NCBI GenBank assembly: GCA_941918925.1
Contig: OW799234.1
Coordinates: 126,875,395 to 126,939,394, forward strand
Reading direction: 5' to 3'
Length of the DNA: 64,000 nucleotides
From: Phyto melanocephala
Lineage: Eukaryota; Arthropoda; Insecta; Diptera; Rhinophoridae
Of this stretch, positions 43,286 through 54,173 are shown in pieces. Under the pieces are notes generated by a model that was given only the letters and a program-made list of their open reading frames with translations, had not been told where the DNA came from and did no database searches. The position numbers and the translations under genes were made by a program. Every line of letters begins with the position of its first letter. The first letter of the stretch is position 1.

Positions 43286-43870
43286 TTAATGTTCAATATC
43301 GTTAATGTGCCAAATTATCTCATCCTTTAGCTCTGAAAGTGGTCTTGGTCTTTCTTCTAAATATCCCCAAAGAAAAAACTTTAAATCATATAATCGTGGC
43401 GGGGAATTAACATCGTCACGACGAGCGCAAAAGAGCCACTGTTTCGTTAGCTGTGTGTTAAGTGACACCATCCTATTGAAATCACATATCGTGCAGGTCC
43501 GTATACTCAGGCCACAAGAAGCCTGTTATTATCTTGGAATAGTGGACCTTATTCACGGTTACTGCTAAGTTGACCTCATTTTCGAAGAATTACGGCCCGA
43601 TAATACTGCCAGGCCTCAACCCCACCAAACTGTAACTCTTTGCAGATGCACTTATATTTGTTGGTAGATTCTCATTTGCCTACACGCGGCAATTTTACTT
43701 GTAAACGAATGCACTGAGGTGAAGTAGTGCCTCGTTGCTGAAGGTGATTTTCTTTGAAAAAAAAAAAACACTATTCACTTCCATCTGTTCAACCGACCAT
43801 TCGGCGTATTAACAACTTTTAAAATTCTCAGTAGGCTTCAAATCCTTATACAAAATTCACACTATGATGT
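43286..43870 (-). mobile_element. Decayed Tc1/mariner transposase fragment
   Basis: The open piece 43286-43471 reads NSPPRLYDLKFFLWGYLEER then LSELKDEIIWHINDIE, matching the third-acidic-residue block of mariner transposases (usually PPRSxDLTPLDFFLWGYLKE). The Asp of YDL is kept. Further right, other frames give traces of the first Asp region (around 43690-43760, pattern FVxKQNCRV). Frames are broken throughout. Confidence 0.7.
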
Positions 43871-44355
43871 TTGTAAATTGTTTAAGTGTTGGGCACGACG
43901 ATCAGTCGAGGTTGACGGCTATTCTGCCACACTATCTTGAACAACGGTACTGTTTTCCGCAGACCAAACTAGTCAAGCATGTTCACATTCACATTTCTTC
44001 CATAGCCGGTTTGCTGGTATATGCGTACAATAACACCACAACCCCCCCTTCAATTGCTTTCGATCACCCAGAAATTAAAAAAACTGTAATATACATATTT
44101 AAAATGTTAAAGATTTTGAGAAACATTTTTTAAGTTTCAAGAAAAATTTTTAGCTACGCCAATGCTTCAGTTAATAAGGTAATAATAATTTAGTTAATAA
44201 TAATAATTACTTGTAATCATTATGAATTCCTTTCACAGTATTTTGATCATAATTTATAATCTCCTCAACAAGGATTTTTTATAGGATCTCGTAGTTAACC
44301 TTAATCATTATTTTTTCTATATTCGCAGAAAAAAATTAAAGTTTCACAGTAAAAA
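43871..44355. other. Stretch without recognised gene
   Basis: The 89-residue frame 43864-44133 has no recognisable homology. Nothing else supported. Confidence 0.4.
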
Positions 44356-45226
44356 ACAATTAAGAGCGCTATATTCGGCCGTGCCGAATCTTATATACCC
44401 TTCACAACGTGTAGTCATGCAAAAACAGTAGTTTGTATCACCATTCATCCCATATAAAATACGTACATACATATAAAAAACATACATATATAAAACATCT
44501 CATTGTAAAATTATAAATTTACGTATGTGTGTTTAGAAAAAAATAAAAAAAAAATAAAAAAAAAAATTAAAAAAAAATTTAAAAAAAATTAAAAAAAAAA
44601 TTAAAAAAAAAATTAAAAACAAAATTAAAAAAAAAATTTTTAAAAAATAATTAAAATATATATAATAAATATAAAACAAACAAAAAAATAAAAAAAAATG
44701 TAAAAAAAAATTAAAAAAAAATAATAAAAATATAAATAATATATTTAATTAAAAATAAAAAAAAAAAAAAAATTTTAAAAAAAATATAAAAAAAAAATTT
44801 TTTTTGGCTCAGCTGGGATTCGATGCCACGTTTTCTCTAACCAGTATACACGTTTGTATGTATGTATGTTGTTGTTGTAATGTTGTTTTTGTGAATAAAA
44901 ATTCGAGGTGGTCGTGGGTTTTTGCTCATATCTCAGTTGTTTATGTACCGATGTTTCTGATTTTCAATACCGATCTACTCCCGAATATTTCTGATATTTT
45001 AACACCTCACCCGGGTCCAAACGATATCGGGGGCCTTCAAAAAGTTGATTTCAACATACACACGGACAGACGGACAGAAGGACAGACGGACAGAGCTTAA
45101 TCGACTCCCCTATTCATAAGCTTTCAGAAAATATATACTTTATGGGGTCGGAAATGAAAATTGTAGAAATTTCACACGGAATGACAAACCTATATATACC
45201 CTTTTTCACTGTGTGAAGGGTATAAT
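44356..45226 (+). mobile_element. Full-length DINE-1/INE-1-like element
   Basis: The best kept copy: ACAATTAAGAGCGCTATA, hairpin TTCGGCCGTGCCGAA, TTATATACCCTTCACAACG. An A-rich tract of about 280 bp follows (44525-44800), then an inverted tRNA-like piece (44804-44850), TGTTGTTGTTGTAA, GAGGTGGTCGTGG, CTCATATCTCAGTTG, (CGGACAGA)n, GAGCTTAATCGACTCCCC, CATAAGCTTTCAGAAAATAT, GGGTCGGAAATGAAAATTG and GTGAAGGGTATAATAA. No gene; the open frame 44804-45100 is read-through. Confidence 0.82.
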
Positions 45227-45805
45227 AAGTGAGTAATTTGGTTTTTGAAAGCCATTTCAAACAACTGTTATGGAAAATTAAATAGGCTATAGATCAAATC
45301 TGTCTTTATTTTTCTAAAACTACTTTAAAGTACAAATCTAGACTAAAGTTATAAATTGTTTATCCCTTTGGTTGCATTGCAGTTGATTCATATAACTATC
45401 TATTTACAAAAAAAATTGTGACCACCAAAAATTTATTTACTTACCAAAAGAAAATATATTGTTACAGTTGTTCAGCAATGTAAGCCGCATTTTGTCCAGC
45501 TAGCTTATAAAAACTAATATATACCCATCGACTCATTAGACTGGAATCTAGTTGCAAGATTAGATTTTAGTTTGAAGATGAAAAATATAATTTTGTTTTA
45601 ATTATTTTGTTTTAATTATTTTGTTTTATTTTGACTTGAATTTTTTTTCCAAAATTGTCTTTGTGTGAAAGACTACATTGTTACCCTCAGCTAAAAAGAG
45701 CAGTATTAAGAGTACAACAAATAGATAAAGAAACAAATTGATATTTTTCTTTTTGCAAAAACAACTTATACCAACACGCATTATTTTATTTGTGTTAGTA
45801 GCTAC
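45227..45805. other. AT-rich stretch without recognised gene
   Basis: No supported feature; a short TTTTGTTTTAATTATT triplication lies near 45592-45632. Confidence 0.45.
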
Positions 45806-46840
45806 AGTCGAACTTCCATAACTCGAACTTCTCTAACTCGAATTTTCTCTAACTCGAACTAATTTGGTTGGCAGTAGCGTTTAAAGAACAAATCACACAC
45901 AATTTTGCTTCCGTAACTCGAACTTTCATAAGTCGAAGTTCTCCATAACTCGAACAAAAAACATACACATGAACTCTATAACTGGAAGAATTTTGCTTGT
46001 TTAAATGCGGTTTTGTTATAGTTATCGGTTATTTGCTTTACTCTCGTTTGTTTTTTGAGCTGGTTTGTCTATTTTACGTGCTATTTTTATTTTTTTTCGG
46101 GTAATTACAAGTTTGTTTCTTTTTATTTGCGTAAGTATCAGTTCAATGCATAATTCGGGTTAAATGATAAATGTTGAAATCAATTTTTTTAAATTATTAT
46201 GGCAACTAAACGTGTTTTAAAATGCTTATCAATTGAAAAAAAGTATAAACTTATAAAAGACGTCGAAGAAGGATTGAAGAAAAAGGAAGCGGCTGATAAA
46301 TATGGTATCCCGGCAATCACGGTCTCAACAATTTCCAAAAATAAGGAATCAATTATCAACTCATTTGAATCTGGATTTTGTTTATGCAGTAAAAGAGTTA
46401 GGACTCCAAAATTTAAAAAAGTCGACAAAGCAGTCCTTGATTGGTTTTCAGCAACTAGAAGCCAAAACATGCATGAGAAACTACTCAAAAGCCAACAAGA
46501 AACGATGTAGACAGTTCTATCCCAACATCAAATAATTATTTTCAGACAAATGACGCACAAGTGATGAGCACATAAAGCTTTAAGTACATTGGAGTTAGTT
46601 TTTTTACTGAAAATAACAAAAAAGTAAAATGTCAGTCATTTATTTTAGAATATTTTACTTCACTGTAATTTTTTAATTACATATGCTTGTTCTTTTATAT
46701 TCTTAAGTATGTAGTTTTCCATTCGAGGCTATTTAAATAAAAATACGTAATAAAAAGCCTTTTATTCTATTTTAACAAAAAATTCTTTTTCGAAGTTTTT
46801 TTTTGGGATAATGGTGATTCGAGTTATGAAAGTTCGACTG
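45806..46840 (+). mobile_element. Pogo/Tigger-type DNA transposon, internally deleted
   Basis: Terminal inverted repeats CAGTCGAACTTCCATAACTC and (right end, reverse-complemented) CAGTCGAACTTTCATAACTC, each continuing with GAA, with TA on both outer sides (45804-45805 and 46841-46842). Inside the left end are further degenerate copies of AACTCGAA/ACTTCCATAACTCG (45820-45990). It codes only for the transposase DNA-binding part. At 1035 bp it lacks the DDE domain. Confidence 0.88.
46199..46510 (+). CDS. Truncated Tigger/CENP-B-like protein (HTH DNA-binding domain only)
   Basis: 103 residues. Residues about 1-58 match the psq-type HTH of pogo/Tigger/CENP-B proteins: KRVLKCLSIEKKYKLIKDVE then GLKKKEAADKYGIP and TVSTISKNKESI. 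Residues about 75-96 (TPKFKKVDKAVLDWFSATRS then QNM) match the start of the second, CENPB-type HTH. It then meets a stop after ten more residues, where the deletion joins unrelated or 3' sequence. There is no catalytic domain. As an open frame inside an element with intact ends, it could make a small protein that binds the inverted repeats; whether it is expressed is unknown. Confidence 0.7.
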   Translation: MATKRVLKCLSIEKKYKLIKDVEEGLKKKEAADKYGIPAITVSTISKNKESIINSFESGFCLCSKRVRTPKFKKVDKAVLDWFSATRSQNMHEKLLKSQQETM

Positions 46841-49190
46841 TATTTAGAACGCTCCTAAAATACTGAACCGATTTTAATAGACTTGACTATTATATGAAAA
46901 ATTATAAAATTACTATATTATCTGTTAAGTGTTCTAATATTAGGAGAATATTTTTCATTTTGTATTATTTTATTTTTTATTCTTAAATAACTTAAATGTT
47001 CAAATTAAAATAGCCAATTAGCTGAAATATTTGATTTTTCTGAAAAATAAAAATAAAGAAGATAAAATAAAGATAAACAAAACCAAAAAAAATTTGTTTT
47101 TTTAATTTCTTAACCATAATGCTGTTGTGTCCAATAACTGACACTTGTCACGTATAATTTTTGTGCAAACTTAAATAAACAGTTTTAGTAGTTGACATAA
47201 ATTTGTATGTTATATTTTTTTAAATGAATTTATTTTTTTTTTAATATGAATACACATATTAGTACATACAAAATCATCTGTGACAAAAAGAAATAACTGC
47301 TTAAATCATCATAAATGAATATGGACTTTAATTTGTGCAGCGCTAAAAATACCCAACCAATATATAAACCAATTTATAAAAATCTACTTAAAAATTAAAA
47401 ATTACTTTTCTGAAAAACTTTAAAAAGAGTCATAAGCAGTTTTTTCTTACTGCTGCAGATTATATACTTTGACGTAAGTCAAAAAGATATTAAGTGAACA
47501 AAATTTAAATTTAAGCTTTTTAATTTGGCTTTTAGTCATTCGTTTCTCTCTTTTATTTGGTATCAATAACTTATATCTTCCAATCGTAATCATTTGCTCT
47601 TTAGGCAATATGATAGAAAAATACATATTCTGACTTAACGCTTTCTGTCTAACATCAAACAATTAATAATAAAAAATCTTAATCTTTCTTTTTAAATATG
47701 ATAAATATATCGTTACCATTTAGTATGCCAATTATGAAAAGAAAATCTTAATAATTATTCGGAAAAAATTTTAAAACCAATATAATTTTATATCAGAAGA
47801 GACGCCCACCTTCAGATTTGCCTGTAGAAAAAATCGTCATTCAATGCGTTACGAAATTATTTTTAATTTTAGTTTTTAAAATTGTTTGTGTCTTTTTTAT
47901 TTATTTATTTTCATGAGCACACATGTGAAAATGAGAAAAATTCACAATTAAAATATTTATTATGGCTTCTTGTTTTCATTTTATTTGGAGGGGTTGTTTT
48001 AAATTCCAACAGGAAGTGTGCTATAGATGTAAATTGCTTGGAAAGTTTATTTTGTATAATTTGTATAGCAAATTTTATATATTTTATATTATTGGAATTC
48101 TTTTGGAAATTATTTTTAAAAAAATTTTTGATAAAATTTGAATCAGAACGAAAATATAAATTTAAAATAAAATAGACTTCGAGGCATCGGAAAACTGCAG
48201 TGTAGAGATAATTTCTTTGTTTTATATTTTTTATATAACAAGTTTATCATTTGAAATAAATGAAGAGAGAAATATTTTTTATCTATGGACTTTGAAAGCT
48301 TAAGTTAAAGATAAGTAAAGAAAAAAAAAAAAAAATCAGCTGACTTGAATAATAAATATGCCCTGATATACACATTGGATTAAAAACGTTAGGGTTGTTG
48401 TCAGAATTTGGAAACTACAAAAAAACATAGTCAAAAAACGTTTAGTGGCACAATTTAAAATTAAAATTAAATTCAAAAATAAAGATTCCTAAAACCTTAA
48501 ATAAGTATTTATGTAACTTTTAAATGTATGGACTTAAAGTACATGACTGCATAATCAAGGCATAAGTGAGTGAGAATTAAAAAAATATCATGGCTGCCTT
48601 ATTTTTTTGGTTAAAATATTTATATCAACTATTTTTGCAGTGAATTGTGTTTATATATTGAAACAATGGTTCTTGTTGTACATGTGTGAGAGCGAAACTT
48701 ACACATGGAAACAAACAATAATGTTTTTGTCATTAAAGGTGTTTGGTCGTGTAAAAGACACAATAAGCAATAAGAAATTAAATGTTAAGATATTTAAAAA
48801 AATAGCTTCATTGGCAGTTATTCAAGTACTTGGTTAAAAAAAGTTGGCTTGTTAGCATAGACTAAAAAATTGACTTATAAGATAAGAGCCATCTTCTTTA
48901 AGCCTCAGCTGTATATATATCGATGTGTCCTAAGTTTGGCCACAAGAAAGTAAGTTAAATAGGAAAAATCAAAACACCAGACCATAAACATTGCCAAACA
49001 GTCAATCTTTGTGGAGACAGTGATTCTTGGTCAATCAATTGAAAAGTGTGTTCGCTTTAGCCGAAACTCACTTTGCATATTCACATCTATAAGTTAAATT
49101 AAATTGTAGACTAATGTCATTGCAGAGTTATGTAATGACAATTCCGAATGAATTGAAAATACAGAACAGGAAGACATTTTTATTTTATTT
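46841..49190. other. AT-rich stretch without recognised gene
   Basis: Frames 47882-48175 and 48607-48837 are Phe/Leu/Lys-rich with no family signature. Around 48905-48935 GCTGTATATATATCGATG looks TATA-like but no gene follows. Confidence 0.45.
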
Positions 49191-49555
49191 TATTTATTTC
49201 AGAAATTCGGCTAGCCTTTATTAAATTCTAGCCAGGAGGCAGTCACATCCGATCTATGTGAAAAATAAGAATAAATCCTAGTTTGAAACCCCTAATGTTA
49301 TGTATTTTTTAAAGTGGATACTATGCCGAACTTGAAATACTCAGGGATCTCGAACTGGAGATCCATAAGGAGTTCCATTGATGGATTGATTTGTTATTTA
49401 TAGGGAATTATGTTTATGGTTTTTGTTTGGGAATTCCGTTTTCCATATGGAGCGCACAACATGCCAACTGGGCATAATTGTATACCTGTCATGGGTTTTG
49501 GCTTTTAGTGCCCCTCCTTTTCAACCTAACATAACCTAACCTTAATATTATTTCA
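49191..49555. repeat. Possible SINE or other short repeat ending in CCTAACC
   Basis: Non-AT-rich block with CATATGGAGCGCACAACATG, CCAACTGGGCATAATTG, CCTGTCATGGGTTTTGGC and a terminal AACCTAACATAACCTAACC. Its composition differs from the surroundings and the end looks like a SINE tail. No second copy in this window, so it is tentative. Confidence 0.3.
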
Positions 49556-49899
49556 GAAACTGTGAGCGTAAATGGTACTTAGAACACAATCAACGAGACT
49601 TATACGAGATAATTTCGTAGTTATTTAATAGTTTCGCATAAATCCCCTGGACCTAATAGAATTTTGACGCGTATGATGCAGATTGTGCCCCGGCTCCAAA
49701 ATATTTTCTTTCTTTGGCTCTCTCTCAATTATGTTCACAAAAATTGGTGAAAAATCGTATTCGTTTTTATTCTGAAATTAGGTAAAAAATAGTCATGAGA
49801 ATGCGAAAAATTTTCCAGCAATTAGTTTTTATTTTTTCTGCTCAAAACGCTGGAATAAATCATTGACCTTCATGATAGGCAAACTGAAACCACAATGTC

Positions 49900-50610
49900 G
49901 GGTAGTGGTTATGCCTATCTTAAGTGAAGCTCTAAGAAAATGGCTCTACATGAGGTCGTTCTGACTATAGGGAGATAACCCGATTTTAGGCAGAACATGA
50001 TGGCAGAATTCTTGGATATAGGGGTCTGTAAAAACGTGACTAGTCTTGTAATACAACATGCACTTACTGTTCTAGATGTGAGAGAACATCAGTAACTGGC
50101 TATTGTTCATGTTGAGTTCAAGAAATTTTGGTAATAACACTCTGTCAAGACTATATCGAGAATAAAGATAATCAAATTCATTGGCAATCGTAAATTTCAG
50201 TTTTTGCATTCGATCTACTCTTTTGCGGGTTTTAAATTTCTATTGCATGAATCATAATTTCTTAGTACTGAATATGCATTGATAAAATGCTACTATCACA
50301 GCAATATGATGAGCAACAATTCTGATACTCGGTACCAATACTGATTCCATCTGAAGTTGATAGAGGTAGACCTTAGGATGGTGTAATTTTTTACTCTAAT
50401 TGAGTTTGGTAGGAGAAAGATAAAACTTGTGGCTTATGCATATGATGTTGAGATACTGGTATATGCTTTGCTTTCAGACGTAATCAGTTATCACATGTCC
50501 GATATCTTGGGACTTTTTAGTAACTGGATTATGGACAGTGGTCTAAGGGCAAAGATAAGAGTATTATTCTGAACCAGAAATATTCATGAAAACTATATAT
50601 ATTGAATAGA
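49900..50610 (+). pseudogene. Decayed R1/LOA-like non-LTR reverse transcriptase, 5' part
   Basis: Translated in shifting frames it gives LHEVVLTI, DFRQNMMAEFLDIG, SLVIQHALTVLDVREHQ (the LDIEGAFNN region with the core residues lost), then EFGRRKIKLVAYAYDVEILV (Y-A-Y-D where YADD is expected) and MSDILGLFSNWIMDSGLRAK. The order and spacing match the RT domain of R1-like elements. Many stops and shifts. It continues at 51475 after an inserted MITE. Confidence 0.6.
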
Positions 50611-50710
50611 GTGAAGATGGCTACAGTATCATACTAAACCTGTCGTAAGATGTTTGTTGTGAAATCCGGATGACTGCACGACGTCAAATTATTATTCACA
50701 TATTGCTCCG

Positions 50711-51391
50711 AGCACAATTGGGACGAACGACGAATTTCGCCCAACACGACGAACTCTTCGGTAAAAATTCGTTGTGAAAATTCGTCGTGTGAAGCACAAC
50801 AACGACGAAAAAGTAACATCTTTTATAGTTGATAAAATTGTTTAGTGTTTGTGCAAAGAAAAAACAAAAATAATCGAAGAATTTAATTTTTTGTGAAACT
50901 CAACAAAACAAAAAATATAATTTCTGTAATAATAAAAACTTGTTTACGTTGAAGCAAACGTTTGCAAAGAATGTCGTGGGTACGTGCATTAAACAATAAC
51001 AAAAATTTTGTTTGTGTATAACAGCTAATAGTGTGACCATATGAAAAAAAAATATCACTTAATAAACTTAAACATTTGCAAAAACACAAATAAAAACAAA
51101 TTTTTGTACTTAACTTTTTTATACTTATTTTAAATGTTTTAAAATAAAAAAATAAAACAATTATTAAAGTAAAAACTAACTTTATTTTCTTAAAAAGTTT
51201 AGAAGTAAACCCAAATTTAATAAAAAATGGTCACCGGCGTAAGAAATAGAAATAAATATAATGCAGAGTTCGCCGCGTATAGCGAACTTCGACTGACGCC
51301 ACAATTGTATGCATTCTCATATACACAAATGTGTTTTATTTTTGATGACGAATATTCGCGACGAAAAATTCGTCGTTCGTCCCAATTGTGC
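50711..51391. mobile_element. MITE with GCACAATTGGGACGAA inverted ends, copy 1
   Basis: The left end GCACAATTGGGACGAACGAC and the right end reverse-complemented are the same for at least 27 bases, through GAATTT. About 680 bp, no coding capacity. Many CGACGAA/TTCGTCG motifs lie near both ends. It splits the R1-like remnant (49900-50610 and 51475-51720). The outer boundary is uncertain, since GCT and ACATAT outside both arms are also partly symmetrical. Copy 2 is at 56521-58294. Confidence 0.82.
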
Positions 51392-51474
51392 GCCTAGCAT
51401 ATGTCTGGTTTAGTGCACTGTAATGAGGCAAAAATGTTGTACAGTGTCCAACGTTCAGCATGCATTGCGAACTA

Positions 51475-51722
51475 GTCCTCTAAAGGCAGTAAACGCTATT
51501 TTGGATTTGTTCTGATTGACCTTAATATAATGGCCATATCTGCAGGTAGTAATGTTAGGATTAATCCATCTAAATGTTGGAGATCGATGATATATGGCCA
51601 TGTGAAAAGTCTGGCAGAATTGTCTTCAAGCCTGATTGCCTCTATGGATTTTTTTAATTCTAATTCCCTCCAGGAGTTAGTAATAAGGGAGCCTAGTTAC
51701 CATGATCTATACATAAATCTTA
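51475..51722 (+). pseudogene. Decayed R1/LOA-like retrotransposon, RNase H/C-terminal part
   Basis: Downstream of the MITE: YSVQRSACIAN, LKAVNAILDLF, then (shifted) IMAISAGSNVRINPSKCWRS and MIYGHVKSL. This fits the connection and RNase H beginning of R1-like proteins, which usually have ...ALNAILDLxPLDLYIxxxAxxSAxRL..S. The pieces before and after the MITE are collinear, so one element was interrupted. Confidence 0.55.
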
Positions 51723-51736
51723 TTAGTATCAATTTA

Positions 51737-51822
51737 GTATAACAGTGTGTTTGTGCAAAGGTTAGAACGTAAAACTTTAAAGTTAAAGGAGTCAGGTTCA
51801 ACTCCCAGTTGAGACAAGAAAA
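51737..51822 (+). repeat. tRNA-derived SINE head
   Basis: GTGCAAAGGTTAGAACGTAA resembles a box A region; GGTTCAACTCC (51795-51805) fits box B exactly; then CAGTTGAGACAAGAAAAAAT. Its last part resembles the tRNA-like piece inside the DINE-like elements (TCGAATCCCAGCTGAGCC), so both probably come from one SINE family. Not a functional tRNA: arms do not pair. Confidence 0.5.
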
Positions 51823-54171
51823 AATTCATAGCGTTTTTGATGCTTGAATTGTTGTGTAAAATTTATAATTAATTTTTTTAAAGTATGTTTATGGTGAGTA
51901 CACTCACTCGCCACTCTTTAATTATAACTAGTATATGAACTAGTATAAAACTATATAAAAATGAACTAGTTGGGGTCCTATGACAACCTAATATTAAAAT
52001 CGATAGTTTGATGTATGAAAGAAGGACAGATATGTAACTAGTCTGAGGTTAAATGCAACCAGTATACATATATCTTACCACATACTAGTTACCTTAACTG
52101 TAGGGGTATTTTGATGTTTATACAAATGCATGTAAATATGTTAACAGATGTCCAACATATGTGCATAACGTTAGTACAAAAATAATGTGACATTTTTAAA
52201 TATTATTTATGTTGCTTCGTTTTTAGATGGCCTTTTGATTTATGGATTCTACACGTAAAAAAAAACATTTCTTATAGTTTTACAAAAAAATGTGTTTTTT
52301 TTTTAATTTTTCTTTAATAATTTTCTTTTAGTTCGCCTTGAAGATGAAGGTGTAGTTGTGTTTATAATGTTTTGGGACTCTCATTCTTCTCATTTATTCT
52401 TTCGTTTTTAAAATTTAAATATACAATTATAATATTTTATAAAAAAAAAAAAATTAACAAATACAAATTTATTGCTGCTCATATTTATCAAATAATGAAA
52501 ACAAAAAATTTATTATTTTTTTTCAATGTTTTTGTTTACTACATATTGTGATGCTGCTGCAAAGTTTCGTTGACGCATTAATTCTTTTAGGATTATTGTC
52601 TTACCAAAAACGAATGGATACTAAAAAAAGTGAAACATTTTTTAAATAAAAATTTTGAAAACTCATTAACGCTTATATACACACTATTAAGTGAAAGAAA
52701 TTTATTTATTTAAAATTTTATACTAATGGAAAATGAAGAAGAAAAAAAAAATTATAAAAATTGACAAACACACGGACAGGCAGTACAATCTGTGCCATCA
52801 TTAGATATGTATGCATATATTTTTAATAATTTATATTTTTATGGATGTTTGTGATTTTTATATTTAGTAAAATATTTCTTTTTTATTCGAGCAACATAGA
52901 CATCATAAATTTCTTATAGGTCTTTTAAAAATAGAATTTGCCAACATAAAAAACATGGTTTATGATCACAAAAACTAAAAGTCTTTAGTTTTTGAAATCA
53001 TTAATTAAATTTTTTTAATAATTGTTTGCCTATAAGCTGTAATATTTTAACATTGAGAAAGTTCCATCAATTATATATTTTTTTTTTGTTAAAAAAATTA
53101 TGAGAAATTTGTCAAAATTATTACAAAATATTTGGCACTAGGTTTAATAGCTTTTAATACGATGATGGTGATACTGGTAGACATATGTTTTCACAAAAAG
53201 TTTATGTTTTTTTTGTAGTTTGCTGAGTTGTTAATATTTTAAGTGTATTTTTTATAAATCCAATTTTGAAAGAAAAATAATATAAATTTTTGTCAACAGT
53301 ATTGGGTGGTATAATTGGTTCCGCTCGGATCGATCGATATGTAAATTATATCAGCTGTTGGTTAAAAAAATATTTGGGAAAAATATTTGGAAAACTTTTG
53401 AAAGTAAAAACACGAAAAAAAAAATAATTCAAAAGAAATAGTGAATGCATGGATTCAACCTAGAATGAAGTGGTTCAATTAAAATTAAACTTGCATGAAT
53501 TCAATATTATCGTGCCGTTGGATATCATGTATTTGTATGAATGTTTTTGGAGACTGCACTTAATTGCAATTAGTGCATAATATGCACGCATATTAGGTGA
53601 AAAGCAATCAATGTTTCATGAATTGATTTTGTTTACATGAACTGTTTAAGATATTGTGTATGTATTTGCATTTTCAAACACATTATTTATGACACAAAAT
53701 GGTAATATTAAATTGACCATGTTTTATCCATACATTTGGGTGAACTTTTAACTAGTCCTAGGCCATCACGGAGTATACTTTACATACTTGTATGGACTAG
53801 TCTCGTTATCTGCAGGGTTATACAGACATGAAAAATGCTTTCTCTTGCACTATTGATTTAGAAACATGTAAGGGGGTACCCAAGCAGACCTCTTATATAA
53901 ATGGATTCGTTTTCGATCCCCTATTTTCCTGAGTGATTACAAGAATGCGAAAGAGGTATAACCGGCCTCACTGAGACTCGTGCTACCACGGGGGTTAAGT
54001 CTAGACTATAATGAATTATTAATGACCAATTGTAGACTGCTGATTATCTACAATCCTCATCACAGCGTCTTTCGTAATCTATTGATTTATAAGTCATACA
54101 AAACGTTATTTACATTAAGCATATGCAAACTTTTTTTTGCATAATTGATTTCATAAATAAGGTAACGATTG
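51823..54171. other. AT-rich stretch without recognised gene
   Basis: GACTAGTC/ACTAGTT-rich sequence recurs loosely near 51925-52110 and 53745-53810. No supported coding region or element ends. Confidence 0.45.
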
Positions 54172-54173
54172 TA

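Noticed and set aside
43108..43305. 65-residue frame as a host gene
   Set aside because: No homology recognised, and it runs into the mariner fragment at 43286.
47882..48837. Two small membrane proteins
   Set aside because: Hydrophobic composition is what AT-rich non-coding DNA gives; no signal, motif or paralogue was recognised.
48890..49080. Promoter of a small host gene (TATATATATCGATG)
   Set aside because: TATA-like text is very common here and no coding sequence follows.
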